A stretch of DNA of 32,634 bases from Chryseobacterium gleum (GTDB taxonomy: Bacteria; Bacteroidota; Bacteroidia; Flavobacteriales_D; Crocinitomicaceae), in the NCBI GenBank assembly GCA_943326825.2, contig CALPUT020000002.1, positions 1 through 32,634 on the forward strand. The letters run 5' to 3'. The number at the start of each line of letters is the position of its first letter. The first letter of the stretch is position 1. Shown piece by piece: positions 17,568 to 25,882 of this stretch. The notes under the pieces were generated by a model. The model was not told where the DNA came from. It was given only the letters and a program-made list of their open reading frames with translations, and ran no database searches. The position numbers were made by a program, and so were the translations under genes.

Positions 17568-18965
17568 ATGTATAAAGCAATTGATTCAAACGATATCGCT
17601 TATTTTAAAAGCATTTTAGGAGAAAGATGTTTTACAAATAATGAGTTATTAAAGGAATACGGACATGATGAAACGGAAGATTTATCTTTCATACCTGAAG
17701 TTGTTTTAAAACCTGAAACAGTTGAAGAGGTTGCTTTGATAATGAAATATGCTCATCAACATGCTATACCTGTAACTCCTTCTGGAGCTAGAACAGGCTT
17801 GAGTGGTGGAGCTTTGCCTATAGAAAAAGGAATTGCTTTAACGATGGAGAAATTCAATAAAATAATTGATATTGATGAGAAAAATCTTCAAGTTACAACT
17901 GAGCCTGGAGTAATAACACAGGTGCTACAAAATGCAGTAAAAGAAAAAGGGTTATTTTATCCACCAGATCCAGCAAGTAAAGGAAGTTGCTTCATCGGAG
18001 GTAATGTTTCAGAAAATTCTGGAGGACCAAAAGCTGTAAAATATGGTGTCACTAAAGATTATGTATTAAACCTTGAGGTTGTATTACCGACAGGTGAAGT
18101 AATTTGGACAGGAGCAAATGTTTTAAAAAATTCAACTGGTTATAATTTAACGCAATTGATTGTCGGTAGTGAAGGTACTTTAGCTATAATTACTAAAATT
18201 GTTTTTCGCTTAATTCCACATCCAACAAATGATTTAACTTTATTAGTTCCATTTTTTGATGCCGAAAAAGCGTGTGAAGCAGTTGCTGCAATATTTAGAG
18301 CTGGAATTACTCCAAGTGGATTAGAATTCATGGAAAGAGATGCTTTGATTTGGACGCAAAAATTCACGCAAGACGAGACTATAAAAGTAGCTGATAACCA
18401 TCAAGCACATTTATTAATCGAAGTTGATGGTTTTGACAACGATTTATTGATGCAAGAATGTGAAAAAATCATGTCTGTTCTTGAAAATTTCGAAACTGAT
18501 GAAATCTTATTTGCCGAAAGTCAAGCTCAAAAAGATAGTCTTTGGAGTTTGAGAAGAAAAGTTGGAGAAGCGGTTAAATCTCAATCAATTTATAAAGAAG
18601 AAGACACTGTTGTTCCAAGATTTGAACTTCCCACCCTGTTGCATCATGTTAAACGAATTGGAAATCAATATGGATTTAAATCTGTATGCTACGGTCATGC
18701 TGGGGATGGAAATCTACACATCAATATTATCAAAGGAGATTTATCTGATGAAAAATGGGAAAATGAATTACCAATTGCAATTCGAGAATTGTTCACAGAA
18801 GTTGTAAAACTTGGAGGTACAATTTCAGGCGAACATGGAATTGGACTAGTTCAAAAACCATACATGGACATTGCATTTCCAGATGTTACATTAAATCTCA
18901 TGAAACAAATAAAGTTATTATTTGATCCAAAAAGTATTTTAAATCCTGGGAAGATTTTTGTTTGA
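17568..18965 (+). CDS. FAD-binding oxidoreductase, glycolate/D-lactate dehydrogenase GlcD-like
   Basis: PSGARTGLSGGALP, GSCFIGGNVSENSGGPKAVKYG, CYGHAGDGNLHINI, SGEHGIGLVQKPY. Confidence 0.92.
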   Translation: MYKAIDSNDIAYFKSILGERCFTNNELLKEYGHDETEDLSFIPEVVLKPETVEEVALIMKYAHQHAIPVTPSGARTGLSGGALPIEKGIALTMEKFNKIIDIDEKNLQVTTEPGVITQVLQNAVKEKGLFYPPDPASKGSCFIGGNVSENSGGPKAVKYGVTKDYVLNLEVVLPTGEVIWTGANVLKNSTGYNLTQLIVGSEGTLAIITKIVFRLIPHPTNDLTLLVPFFDAEKACEAVAAIFRAGITPSGLEFMERDALIWTQKFTQDETIKVADNHQAHLLIEVDGFDNDLLMQECEKIMSVLENFETDEILFAESQAQKDSLWSLRRKVGEAVKSQSIYKEEDTVVPRFELPTLLHHVKRIGNQYGFKSVCYGHAGDGNLHINIIKGDLSDEKWENELPIAIRELFTEVVKLGGTISGEHGIGLVQKPYMDIAFPDVTLNLMKQIKLLFDPKSILNPGKIFV

Positions 18966-18971
18966 TAGATT

Positions 18972-19523
18972 TTAATTATTCATAAAATCCATACTACCAC
19001 TTTTCATTTGGTGGTAGGCTCTTGAAAGATAAGCAATCATTACACGCATTGCATCAAAAGCTTCTTCTGTTTCAGCGCTAATCTCTTGTTTTTTCAAGCG
19101 AAGTAATAACTTCATATACAATGCATGAAATACAATTTCAACATGATTCTTATCTTTTAAATTCGATTTGTTTTTAAATTCATCAATGTAAGGAACAGCT
19201 CTTTCATAAACAGCTTTATATTTTTCTTCATTTGATACATTCAAAATTGAATTATGTAAATACGAAATCTCAACCATGATATCCTTCAAATCATTTAAAT
19301 GACCAACTTTTTCAAGTTTTTGATATTGCATTTGAGTTATTATATCAGTATACCATTTTCTATAACTTGATAAAAATGAATCATCTGGCAATTGAGGACT
19401 TACATAATTTTCGATGATGGCTTCTAAATCAAAATGATAGGCACGCACAACATCTTCAATCTGATACATATATAAAACGTATTCAGCAATATTTTCTTTT
19501 AATTTTTGTTGAGCTATGATCAT
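18972..19523 (-). CDS. DUF4924 family protein
   Basis: KLKENIAEYVLYMYQIEDVVRAYHFDLEAI…MKSGSMDFMNN. Confidence 0.82.
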   Translation of the reverse strand: MIIAQQKLKENIAEYVLYMYQIEDVVRAYHFDLEAIIENYVSPQLPDDSFLSSYRKWYTDIITQMQYQKLEKVGHLNDLKDIMVEISYLHNSILNVSNEEKYKAVYERAVPYIDEFKNKSNLKDKNHVEIVFHALYMKLLLRLKKQEISAETEEAFDAMRVMIAYLSRAYHQMKSGSMDFMNN

Positions 19524-19528
19524 CTAAA

Positions 19529-20134
19529 TTATTTTTTACCCATTTCTTTTTCAATCTCTTCCTGATTTTGATTCAAAAAGGCAGTAAATTCTTTTGTTAC
19601 ATTCATTTTAGGGTTGATGTAATTGAACTGCCCCCCTTTTGCATGAATCATCAAAATATCGATATTATGAAGTTTACAGTATTTCTCACTGAATTTATCA
19701 ATTTTGTTTCCAATTGTTTCCAACTTATCAATTGTTTCTTTTTCCAAACGTGCTCCAGCTTCTTGTTGGTATTTTTCAAATTCTAGTTGTTGATTTTGAA
19801 GATTTGCTTGAATCCCTTCAGACTCCACTTGAGACAACTCATTGTTTTGAGCTCTTTTCATGAAACTATTATAATCGGATTGAATTCTTGCCCCTCTTGT
19901 TTCTAATTCTTTCTGAAGCGCCAATTGCTTTTTAGTTACAATAGCATCTTGTTCTTTATAATATTTAAAATTCAATTTTAAAGAATCTTGATTGTAATAA
20001 GCTATTTTCAATTCTCCAATCTTAGAAGGCAAAACTGATGGAACTGTATTTTCTACTTTCTTATCTTCTTTAGAGCTACATGAAACTATAATTGTTCCAG
20101 CTATAAGTAAACTTGCAATTGATAATTTTGTCAT
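19529..20134 (-). CDS. OmpH/Skp-like periplasmic chaperone, lipoprotein form
   Basis: Lipobox (IIVSC), IAYYNQDSLKLNFKYYKEQDA, coiled-coil middle, C-terminal YCKLHNIDILM. Confidence 0.82.
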   Translation of the reverse strand: MTKLSIASLLIAGTIIVSCSSKEDKKVENTVPSVLPSKIGELKIAYYNQDSLKLNFKYYKEQDAIVTKKQLALQKELETRGARIQSDYNSFMKRAQNNELSQVESEGIQANLQNQQLEFEKYQQEAGARLEKETIDKLETIGNKIDKFSEKYCKLHNIDILMIHAKGGQFNYINPKMNVTKEFTAFLNQNQEEIEKEMGKK

Positions 20135-20145
20135 TATGTGAATTA

Positions 20146-20394
20146 TTATAGTGAATTAATTGTTTTAAAAGCATCTGCCCAATCTGATCTCATAGAAACA
20201 AATCGCTCAAGTGAATTGTTTAATAGGTTTTCTGTAATCATTTTCTTTACATCTTCTAAACCATTTACATCAGTCTCAGAAATTTTGAAAGTTTGTTCAA
20301 ATTGAGCTAATTCTATTTTTACAATGTATTTTGAATTGTAATTATGAATTTGAATTTTGTATCTTTCGTGCGGTATATCTGCAACTAATCTCAT
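20146..20394 (-). CDS. Small conserved hypothetical protein (82 aa)
   Basis: ORF in apparent operon with OmpH-like gene; consensus-like promoter immediately upstream. Confidence 0.65.
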   Translation of the reverse strand: MRLVADIPHERYKIQIHNYNSKYIVKIELAQFEQTFKISETDVNGLEDVKKMITENLLNNSLERFVSMRSDWADAFKTINSL

Positions 20395-20408
20395 TTGAAC
20401 TTTTTTTA

Positions 20409-20438
20409 CAAAAATAATAGAATAAGTTAATATGACAA
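20409..20438 (-). promoter_or_regulatory. Candidate promoter TTG-N19-TATTTTTG
   Basis: Minus strand TTG (20438-20436), 19-nt spacer, TATTTTTG (20416-20409), 15 nt from ATG of 20394 gene. Confidence 0.5.
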
Positions 20439-20471
20439 TGTGAGATTAGAAAAGATATGATTTTGGTAAAC

Positions 20472-20500
20472 AAAAAATGCGCCTCATCTGAAGCGCATTT
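20472..20500 (-). terminator. Intrinsic terminator of SiaC-like gene
   Basis: AAATGCGC-(10 nt)-GCGCATTT followed by T-run on minus strand. Confidence 0.75.
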
Positions 20501-20520
20501 GGTATGTTTTAAAATTAACC

Positions 20521-20916
20521 TTAAACTGTTAATACTAAATCTGTATATTCTTTAAATTCAAATGGAACTTTAACCATATAAGCATAATCTTGTCCGACTT
20601 CATACATATCTTCATCTGACTCTCTATAATGCCATTCAACCTTTACTTTAAAACCGTTGTCAGACAATTCATTGAGTTTGTAAAGTAAAAAAAGAATTCG
20701 CTTAGAAGAAGATATATTGAAATATTCCAGATCAATCTTAACGATTGTTTTTTGAAAAGGATTCATCAAGTAAGAATCGAACCAAGAAAGAATTGGCCCC
20801 CAAAATTCGTCTGGATTATCTGGAATAGATCTACCCTTAATTTCCATAATACCACTTTGACAATCAAAATGAATCAATGGAGTTTGAGTAGAAGCTTCAA
20901 ATATTAATTTTTCCAT
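20521..20916 (-). CDS. SiaC-family (DUF1987) protein
   Basis: TPLIHFDCQSGIMEIKGRSIPDNPDEFWGPILSWFDSYL…KIDLEYFNISSSKRILFLLYKLNEL. Confidence 0.85.
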   Translation of the reverse strand: MEKLIFEASTQTPLIHFDCQSGIMEIKGRSIPDNPDEFWGPILSWFDSYLMNPFQKTIVKIDLEYFNISSSKRILFLLYKLNELSDNGFKVKVEWHYRESDEDMYEVGQDYAYMVKVPFEFKEYTDLVLTV

Positions 20917-21060
20917 TCTTTAAATTTGTATGATTATGCAATTTCAATATTATTTTTCTAATACACTAGTTAATTTCTACGAATTATGCTTTTTATTAGA
21001 CTAACACCTTTTTTTATGGAACTAAAATCAAAACAAAGGTTAAAATGTGTTAATTATTGA

Positions 21061-21900
21061 TTAAAATGTATCATTCAAAACGTAATCTGTAATCAATTCA
21101 ATAGGAGAATCGATCATTTTATTTAAAGTCCATCCTTTTTTAATGAATATATTTTTAATTAAATCTGATTGATAAAAACCATATCGACCGATAATTGATA
21201 CTGTTAATGATTCATCTAGTAATATTTCGACATATCGTCTAAAAAAACAAATTAAATTCTCTTCATGAAGTGATACAATTTCATCTAAATGATTTAATTC
21301 AGATAACTTTGAAGCGATTGTTCCAATAAATTGTTTACCGGATTCACCATAAACTGTTGAAATAATTGCATTTCTATCACCCAAAAAATTTGTTAACTGA
21401 ATCGTTAAGTCTTCCGAAAACTCATTATTAAGCAGTTTTTGCAATACTAATTTCCCAAAATGATAACCACTTCCTTCATCCCCCAATAAATAACCAAATC
21501 CTCCATTCATTTGAGTAATATTCTTCCCGTCATATTGACAAACAACAGATCCTGTTCCAAGAATAGCAACAACACCTATGTTATTTCCCAAAGCAGCGTG
21601 ACAAGCACCTTCAATATCTGATAAAATTTCAATGGTCTCAAATCCCCATGATAGGAAAATTTCTTTTAATCGTATTTTATTTTTATCAGAAGAACATCCT
21701 GCACCATAAAAAACAACTTTTGAAGATTTATATTCAGCATGTTTTTCCCAATAGTTAGTATAATCATGCATAAACTGTTCGTCCCATTGTTTTGGATGAA
21801 AAGATGAAGTAGTAAAATGTTTTCGAGCACCAAATGGATCGACATAACACCAATCAGTTTGTGTTCCACCACTATCTGCAATTAAAAATGATTGTCCCAT
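21061..21900 (-). CDS. BadF/BadG/BcrA/BcrD-type ATPase, N-acetylglucosamine kinase-like
   Basis: IADSGGTQTDWCYVD, AILGTGSVVCQYDG…GGFGYLLGDEGSGYHFGK. Confidence 0.85.
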   Translation of the reverse strand: MGQSFLIADSGGTQTDWCYVDPFGARKHFTTSSFHPKQWDEQFMHDYTNYWEKHAEYKSSKVVFYGAGCSSDKNKIRLKEIFLSWGFETIEILSDIEGACHAALGNNIGVVAILGTGSVVCQYDGKNITQMNGGFGYLLGDEGSGYHFGKLVLQKLLNNEFSEDLTIQLTNFLGDRNAIISTVYGESGKQFIGTIASKLSELNHLDEIVSLHEENLICFFRRYVEILLDESLTVSIIGRYGFYQSDLIKNIFIKKGWTLNKMIDSPIELITDYVLNDTF

Positions 21901-22457
21901 TAATCTATGTTATAATGAATCTCAACAGTAGTTGCGCCTTTACCATATTCTCTGAAATCGGCATCAAAATATTCAATTCCTTCTTGTTTAGATAAAAACA
22001 AGCGAACTTCATCTTTTAAAACACCTTCACCTACTCCATGAATAACTACAATTTTGCGAATATATTTCGACTTTGCACGTTTGTAAAAGTTCTTGAATTC
22101 TTTTATTTGCTTGCTAAGAATCTCAAAATTCGATAAACCTGAGTGAGAATCCGTAATTTCTTCAATATGTAAATCGATTTCCCAAATATCAATAGGCTTT
22201 TTATAACCTGTCAATTGACCTTTTCTAACAGTATGCTTATTTGAAGAAAAAGAATCATCATCATTTAAAATCAAATCTGCATCGTCAGGTAATTTATAAT
22301 CATTGCCATAAATTCTAACGATTTCATTCAATAGGAATGGACGTTCAAATCCAAATTCATCTTCTACAACACAAGACTTAGAATCAATTAATTTCTTAAT
22401 TACTCCACTCCCCGACTCATATAATAAGCCTACTTTTTCGCCTACATTAAAGTTCAT
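21900..22457 (-). CDS. Smr-domain (MutS2-like) protein, DUF2027-type
   Basis: C-terminal EIDLHIEEI…IRKIVVIHGVGEGVLKDEVRLFL…YFDADFREYGKGATTVEI. Confidence 0.85.
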   Translation of the reverse strand: MNFNVGEKVGLLYESGSGVIKKLIDSKSCVVEDEFGFERPFLLNEIVRIYGNDYKLPDDADLILNDDDSFSSNKHTVRKGQLTGYKKPIDIWEIDLHIEEITDSHSGLSNFEILSKQIKEFKNFYKRAKSKYIRKIVVIHGVGEGVLKDEVRLFLSKQEGIEYFDADFREYGKGATTVEIHYNID

Positions 22458-23388
22458 TAAAAAAAGCTTTTAGGTCCAAATTCATTACTAAATAAATAGG
22501 CAAAACAAGAGCTGCAATCCAAATCAAAATAGTTATTAATTTAAATATGACAGATGCATCACGAAGCAAAGGTGTTACTAATACATTATTAACTTGACTT
22601 GCTATAATCGGGCTTGTTTCTTCTTCCGGTAATTGATCGACATACATTCTCAATGAAGTAGAGAAAGACAAGATTACTTCTTTTATTTTTGAAAAATCTC
22701 TATTTGAAAGCAATTTATAGGAAACTGTGTAATTTACTTTTTCAGTTTTCAATTCTTTATGAATCTGATAATTCTTCTGAATTGCTCGAACTCTTAATCC
22801 CATTAAGAAACCAAAAATCATGATAATCCATTGATTTAAATATAAACCTATGAGAATCAAAAATAATGAAGAAATAAAAGAAAATATTAACTGAAAAAGT
22901 TCTTGACTTGAATTAACTAATATTCTTAAGATCTGACCGCCATCTAAAGGATCTAAAGGTAATAAATTCATCATGTTCAAGAACAAAAATAAAAACCCTA
23001 TTTCTATAAGTGAAAAAAAATGATTTATTGAACCAATATAAACTAAAACGGAACCAATAATTATACCAGGCAAAGGTCCTGCTAAAATTACTAAAATGCT
23101 TTGTTTTTGTTTGTATTCATCTTTTTTTCCTTGAACAAATGCTCCCATTAATGGAACAAATAAGAGTCTCACATTTTCATATTTAAACAACTTCATCATT
23201 GAAAAATGACCTAATTCGTGGATCAATAACACAATGACCAAATAAATAATAAAATTTAAAGAATCTGAAAAAACCAATAATAATGAAAGCACAAAAAGCA
23301 CAATCGAAAAAACAGTCCTACTACTATTTTTTTTTACTTTTGTTTCTTTAAGATCTGGTTTTTCAGGATAAAAATCGAATGCTTCCAT
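22447..23388 (-). CDS. Site-2 protease family (M50) intramembrane metalloprotease
   Basis: LLIHELGHFSMMKLF zinc motif and NLLPLDPLDGGQILR second motif; multiple TM segments. Confidence 0.85.
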   Translation of the reverse strand: MEAFDFYPEKPDLKETKVKKNSSRTVFSIVLFVLSLLLVFSDSLNFIIYLVIVLLIHELGHFSMMKLFKYENVRLLFVPLMGAFVQGKKDEYKQKQSILVILAGPLPGIIIGSVLVYIGSINHFFSLIEIGFLFLFLNMMNLLPLDPLDGGQILRILVNSSQELFQLIFSFISSLFLILIGLYLNQWIIMIFGFLMGLRVRAIQKNYQIHKELKTEKVNYTVSYKLLSNRDFSKIKEVILSFSTSLRMYVDQLPEEETSPIIASQVNNVLVTPLLRDASVIFKLITILIWIAALVLPIYLVMNLDLKAFFNEL

Positions 23389-23426
23389 TTATATAATTAA
23401 GATATATATTGTCTAAAAATTGACGA

Positions 23427-24398
23427 TTATTTTTTTACAAACTGAGCAAAGTCTTTTGCAAAATAAGTTAAAATTCCATCTGCACCTGCTCTACGAATAC
23501 TTAATAGCATTTCAGACATAGTTGCTTCATAATTTAACCAACCATTTTGAGCAGCTGCATATACCATAGCACATTCGCCACTTACATTGTATGCAGTAAT
23601 AGGTGTGTTAAAATTTTCTTTCAATAAATGAATGATATCTAAATAGCATAACGCCGGTTTAACCATAATAAAATCAGCTCCTTCTGCAATATCCAATTCA
23701 GCCTCGATTAAAGCTTCCCGTTTATTCGCAGGATTCATCTGATATGTTTTTTTGTCCCCTAATTTTGGTGCAGAATTCAACGCATCTCGAAAAGGTCCAT
23801 AAAATGCACTTGCATATTTTGCAGTGTAAGACATAATACTTACATCCGTGAATCCATGCCTATCTAGTTCATTTCTTAAATAACCAACTCTTCCATCCAT
23901 CATATCCGAAGGACCAAGAATATCAACACCTGCTTGAGCTTGAGCAATTGACATTTTAGCTAAGATTGGTAAAGTTTTATCATTAACAATACGTCCATCT
24001 TCAACCAAACCATCATGACCGTCTGATGAGTATGGATCCATAGCAACATCACTCATTACAACGATATCTGGAAATTCTGATTTTAATTTTCGAATTGCGT
24101 TTAAATAAAAATTGTCTTCAACATAACTGTAAGATGCAATTTGATCTTTCAAATCATCATTAACAGCAGGGAAAATATCGAATGTTTTTACTCCTAATTC
24201 GATACATTTTTCAATTTCAGGAAGCAACAAATCAATAGACCATCGATAATTATTAGGCAACGATTTAATTTCAGTTTTTATACCTTTACCGTCTTCCAAA
24301 AAAATTGGATAAATCAGATTTTCAACTCCTAATTTAGTTTCTTGAACCATATCGCGAATTGCACTATTCTTTCTATTTCTCCGAGGACGAATATTCAT
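23427..24398 (-). CDS. hemB: Porphobilinogen synthase (delta-aminolevulinic acid dehydratase)
   Basis: RPRRNRKNSAIRDMVQE, DVAMDPYSSDGHDG, YQMNPANKREAL, ADFIMVKPALCYLDII. Confidence 0.95.
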   Translation of the reverse strand: MNIRPRRNRKNSAIRDMVQETKLGVENLIYPIFLEDGKGIKTEIKSLPNNYRWSIDLLLPEIEKCIELGVKTFDIFPAVNDDLKDQIASYSYVEDNFYLNAIRKLKSEFPDIVVMSDVAMDPYSSDGHDGLVEDGRIVNDKTLPILAKMSIAQAQAGVDILGPSDMMDGRVGYLRNELDRHGFTDVSIMSYTAKYASAFYGPFRDALNSAPKLGDKKTYQMNPANKREALIEAELDIAEGADFIMVKPALCYLDIIHLLKENFNTPITAYNVSGECAMVYAAAQNGWLNYEATMSEMLLSIRRAGADGILTYFAKDFAQFVKK

Positions 24399-24536
24399 TA
24401 CTTTCTATTTTACCACAGTAAATATAATGAATAATAAAACCTTCAAATTCATTTTCAATATTTTTTTCAAAACAATTTTAGTTTTAAAAAGAATATTTAT
24501 TAATTTTAGCAGAACAAAAAGACAATTCGCACACTT

Positions 24537-25421
24537 ATGAAATTAAATTTTAATAAAATAGCTACTATTATTTTAGGTGGATTTATTATTGCATCATGTA
24601 ATGGATCTTCCGATAAAAATGAAATCGACAAAGACGTTCTTGATCCTAACAGCTCTATTAATACTAATTTCGACGGTAAACTTTTCAGTATTCCTTCACC
24701 TATACAAATGTCCCTTTTACTAAAGGAGGCAAATATACCATTTAAAGAATCTTTATTGAATCAAACTGATAAAAGCAAAAATTACACAACTGAGTATAAA
24801 CAAGCTTTAAATCTAGGTATTTACGGTACAGATTTAGGTTACGCTTCAATTAACGAACAGAATGGAATTGCATTGAAATACTTATCAGTTGTTGAAGGAC
24901 TAACTTCTAAATTAGGATTAGAAGGTGCTTTCGATAAAAATTTCATGACTCGTTTTGAAAAATACCATACTAACAAGGATTCAGTTATGGGTATTATATC
25001 AGATGCTTTTAGAAAAGGTGATAACTTCCTGAAAAATGCAAAAAGAAAATCTACCTCTTCTTTAATTTTAGCAGGTGGATGGATTGAATCAATGAATTTT
25101 GCTTGTAAATTAAATAGCATTAAAGAAAATCAAAATATAATAAACAGAATTGGAGAACAGCAACAAACTTTAACTTCATTAATTGATATCTTAGTTGAAT
25201 ACAATTCAAATAAGTCGAATGATGAATTGATCGCTGATTTAAATGAATTAAAAACAATTTATGACAAAGTTGTTATTGATTATCAATTTGTAGCACCAAA
25301 AACAGATGAAGTTAAAAAAGAAACTACTCTTCAACACTCTTACAAAGTAAAAATTGACAAAGAAGTTCTAGCTGAAATTGAATCAAAAATTAGTGCAATT
25401 AGAGCTAAAATAACTAACTAA
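24537..25421 (+). CDS. Hypothetical lipoprotein
   Basis: Signal peptide with lipobox (GGFIIASC); conserved-looking FSIPSPIQMSLLLKEANIPFKESLLN segment; no named family recognised. Confidence 0.8.
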   Translation: MKLNFNKIATIILGGFIIASCNGSSDKNEIDKDVLDPNSSINTNFDGKLFSIPSPIQMSLLLKEANIPFKESLLNQTDKSKNYTTEYKQALNLGIYGTDLGYASINEQNGIALKYLSVVEGLTSKLGLEGAFDKNFMTRFEKYHTNKDSVMGIISDAFRKGDNFLKNAKRKSTSSLILAGGWIESMNFACKLNSIKENQNIINRIGEQQQTLTSLIDILVEYNSNKSNDELIADLNELKTIYDKVVIDYQFVAPKTDEVKKETTLQHSYKVKIDKEVLAEIESKISAIRAKITN

Positions 25422-25438
25422 TTAAAAAAATAAATACG

Positions 25439-25867
25439 ATGAAAACTATTATAAGTTCTTTATTATTCATTTTTGTTATTTCTCAAAGTTCATTAGCTCA
25501 GGATTGTAATGATGTTGTGAAAGTTTGTGAAAGATACTTAAAAGGAAAAGAAGGGAAAACTTTATTCATTTCTGATGGTCAAGTATATACAGCATTTTTA
25601 GATAGAGAAAAAGCAGAATTTAGAACAACATTTTTCGGTGGTTCTAAATATAGAATTGCAGCTAGCGCAGGAAGTGATGATGATTATGTTATTTTCACAG
25701 TGAAAGACCTAAAAGGGAATACAATATTCACAAATAAAAACCATAAAAATGCCCCTTATTGGGATTTTGTAGTACCAAATACAATTCCTGTAATTATCGA
25801 AACTGAATTAGATTTGGATAAAAAAGTAACTGGCTGCGCAGTAATGTTAATTGGATTTAAACAATAA
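25439..25867 (+). CDS. Secreted hypothetical protein
   Basis: Signal peptide (MKTIISSLLFIFVISQSSLAQ), predicted beta-rich domain, three Cys in the mature part. Confidence 0.8.
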   Translation: MKTIISSLLFIFVISQSSLAQDCNDVVKVCERYLKGKEGKTLFISDGQVYTAFLDREKAEFRTTFFGGSKYRIAASAGSDDDYVIFTVKDLKGNTIFTNKNHKNAPYWDFVVPNTIPVIIETELDLDKKVTGCAVMLIGFKQ

Positions 25868-25882
25868 TTCTGCTGTTTCTTA

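Noticed and set aside
21666-21881. 71-aa minus-strand ORF inside the kinase-like gene
   Set aside because: Alternate frame of a well-supported CDS, no motif.
24839-25120. 93-aa minus-strand ORF antisense to the lipoprotein gene
   Set aside because: Antisense shadow ORF; the plus-strand lipoprotein has a clear signal peptide and lipobox.
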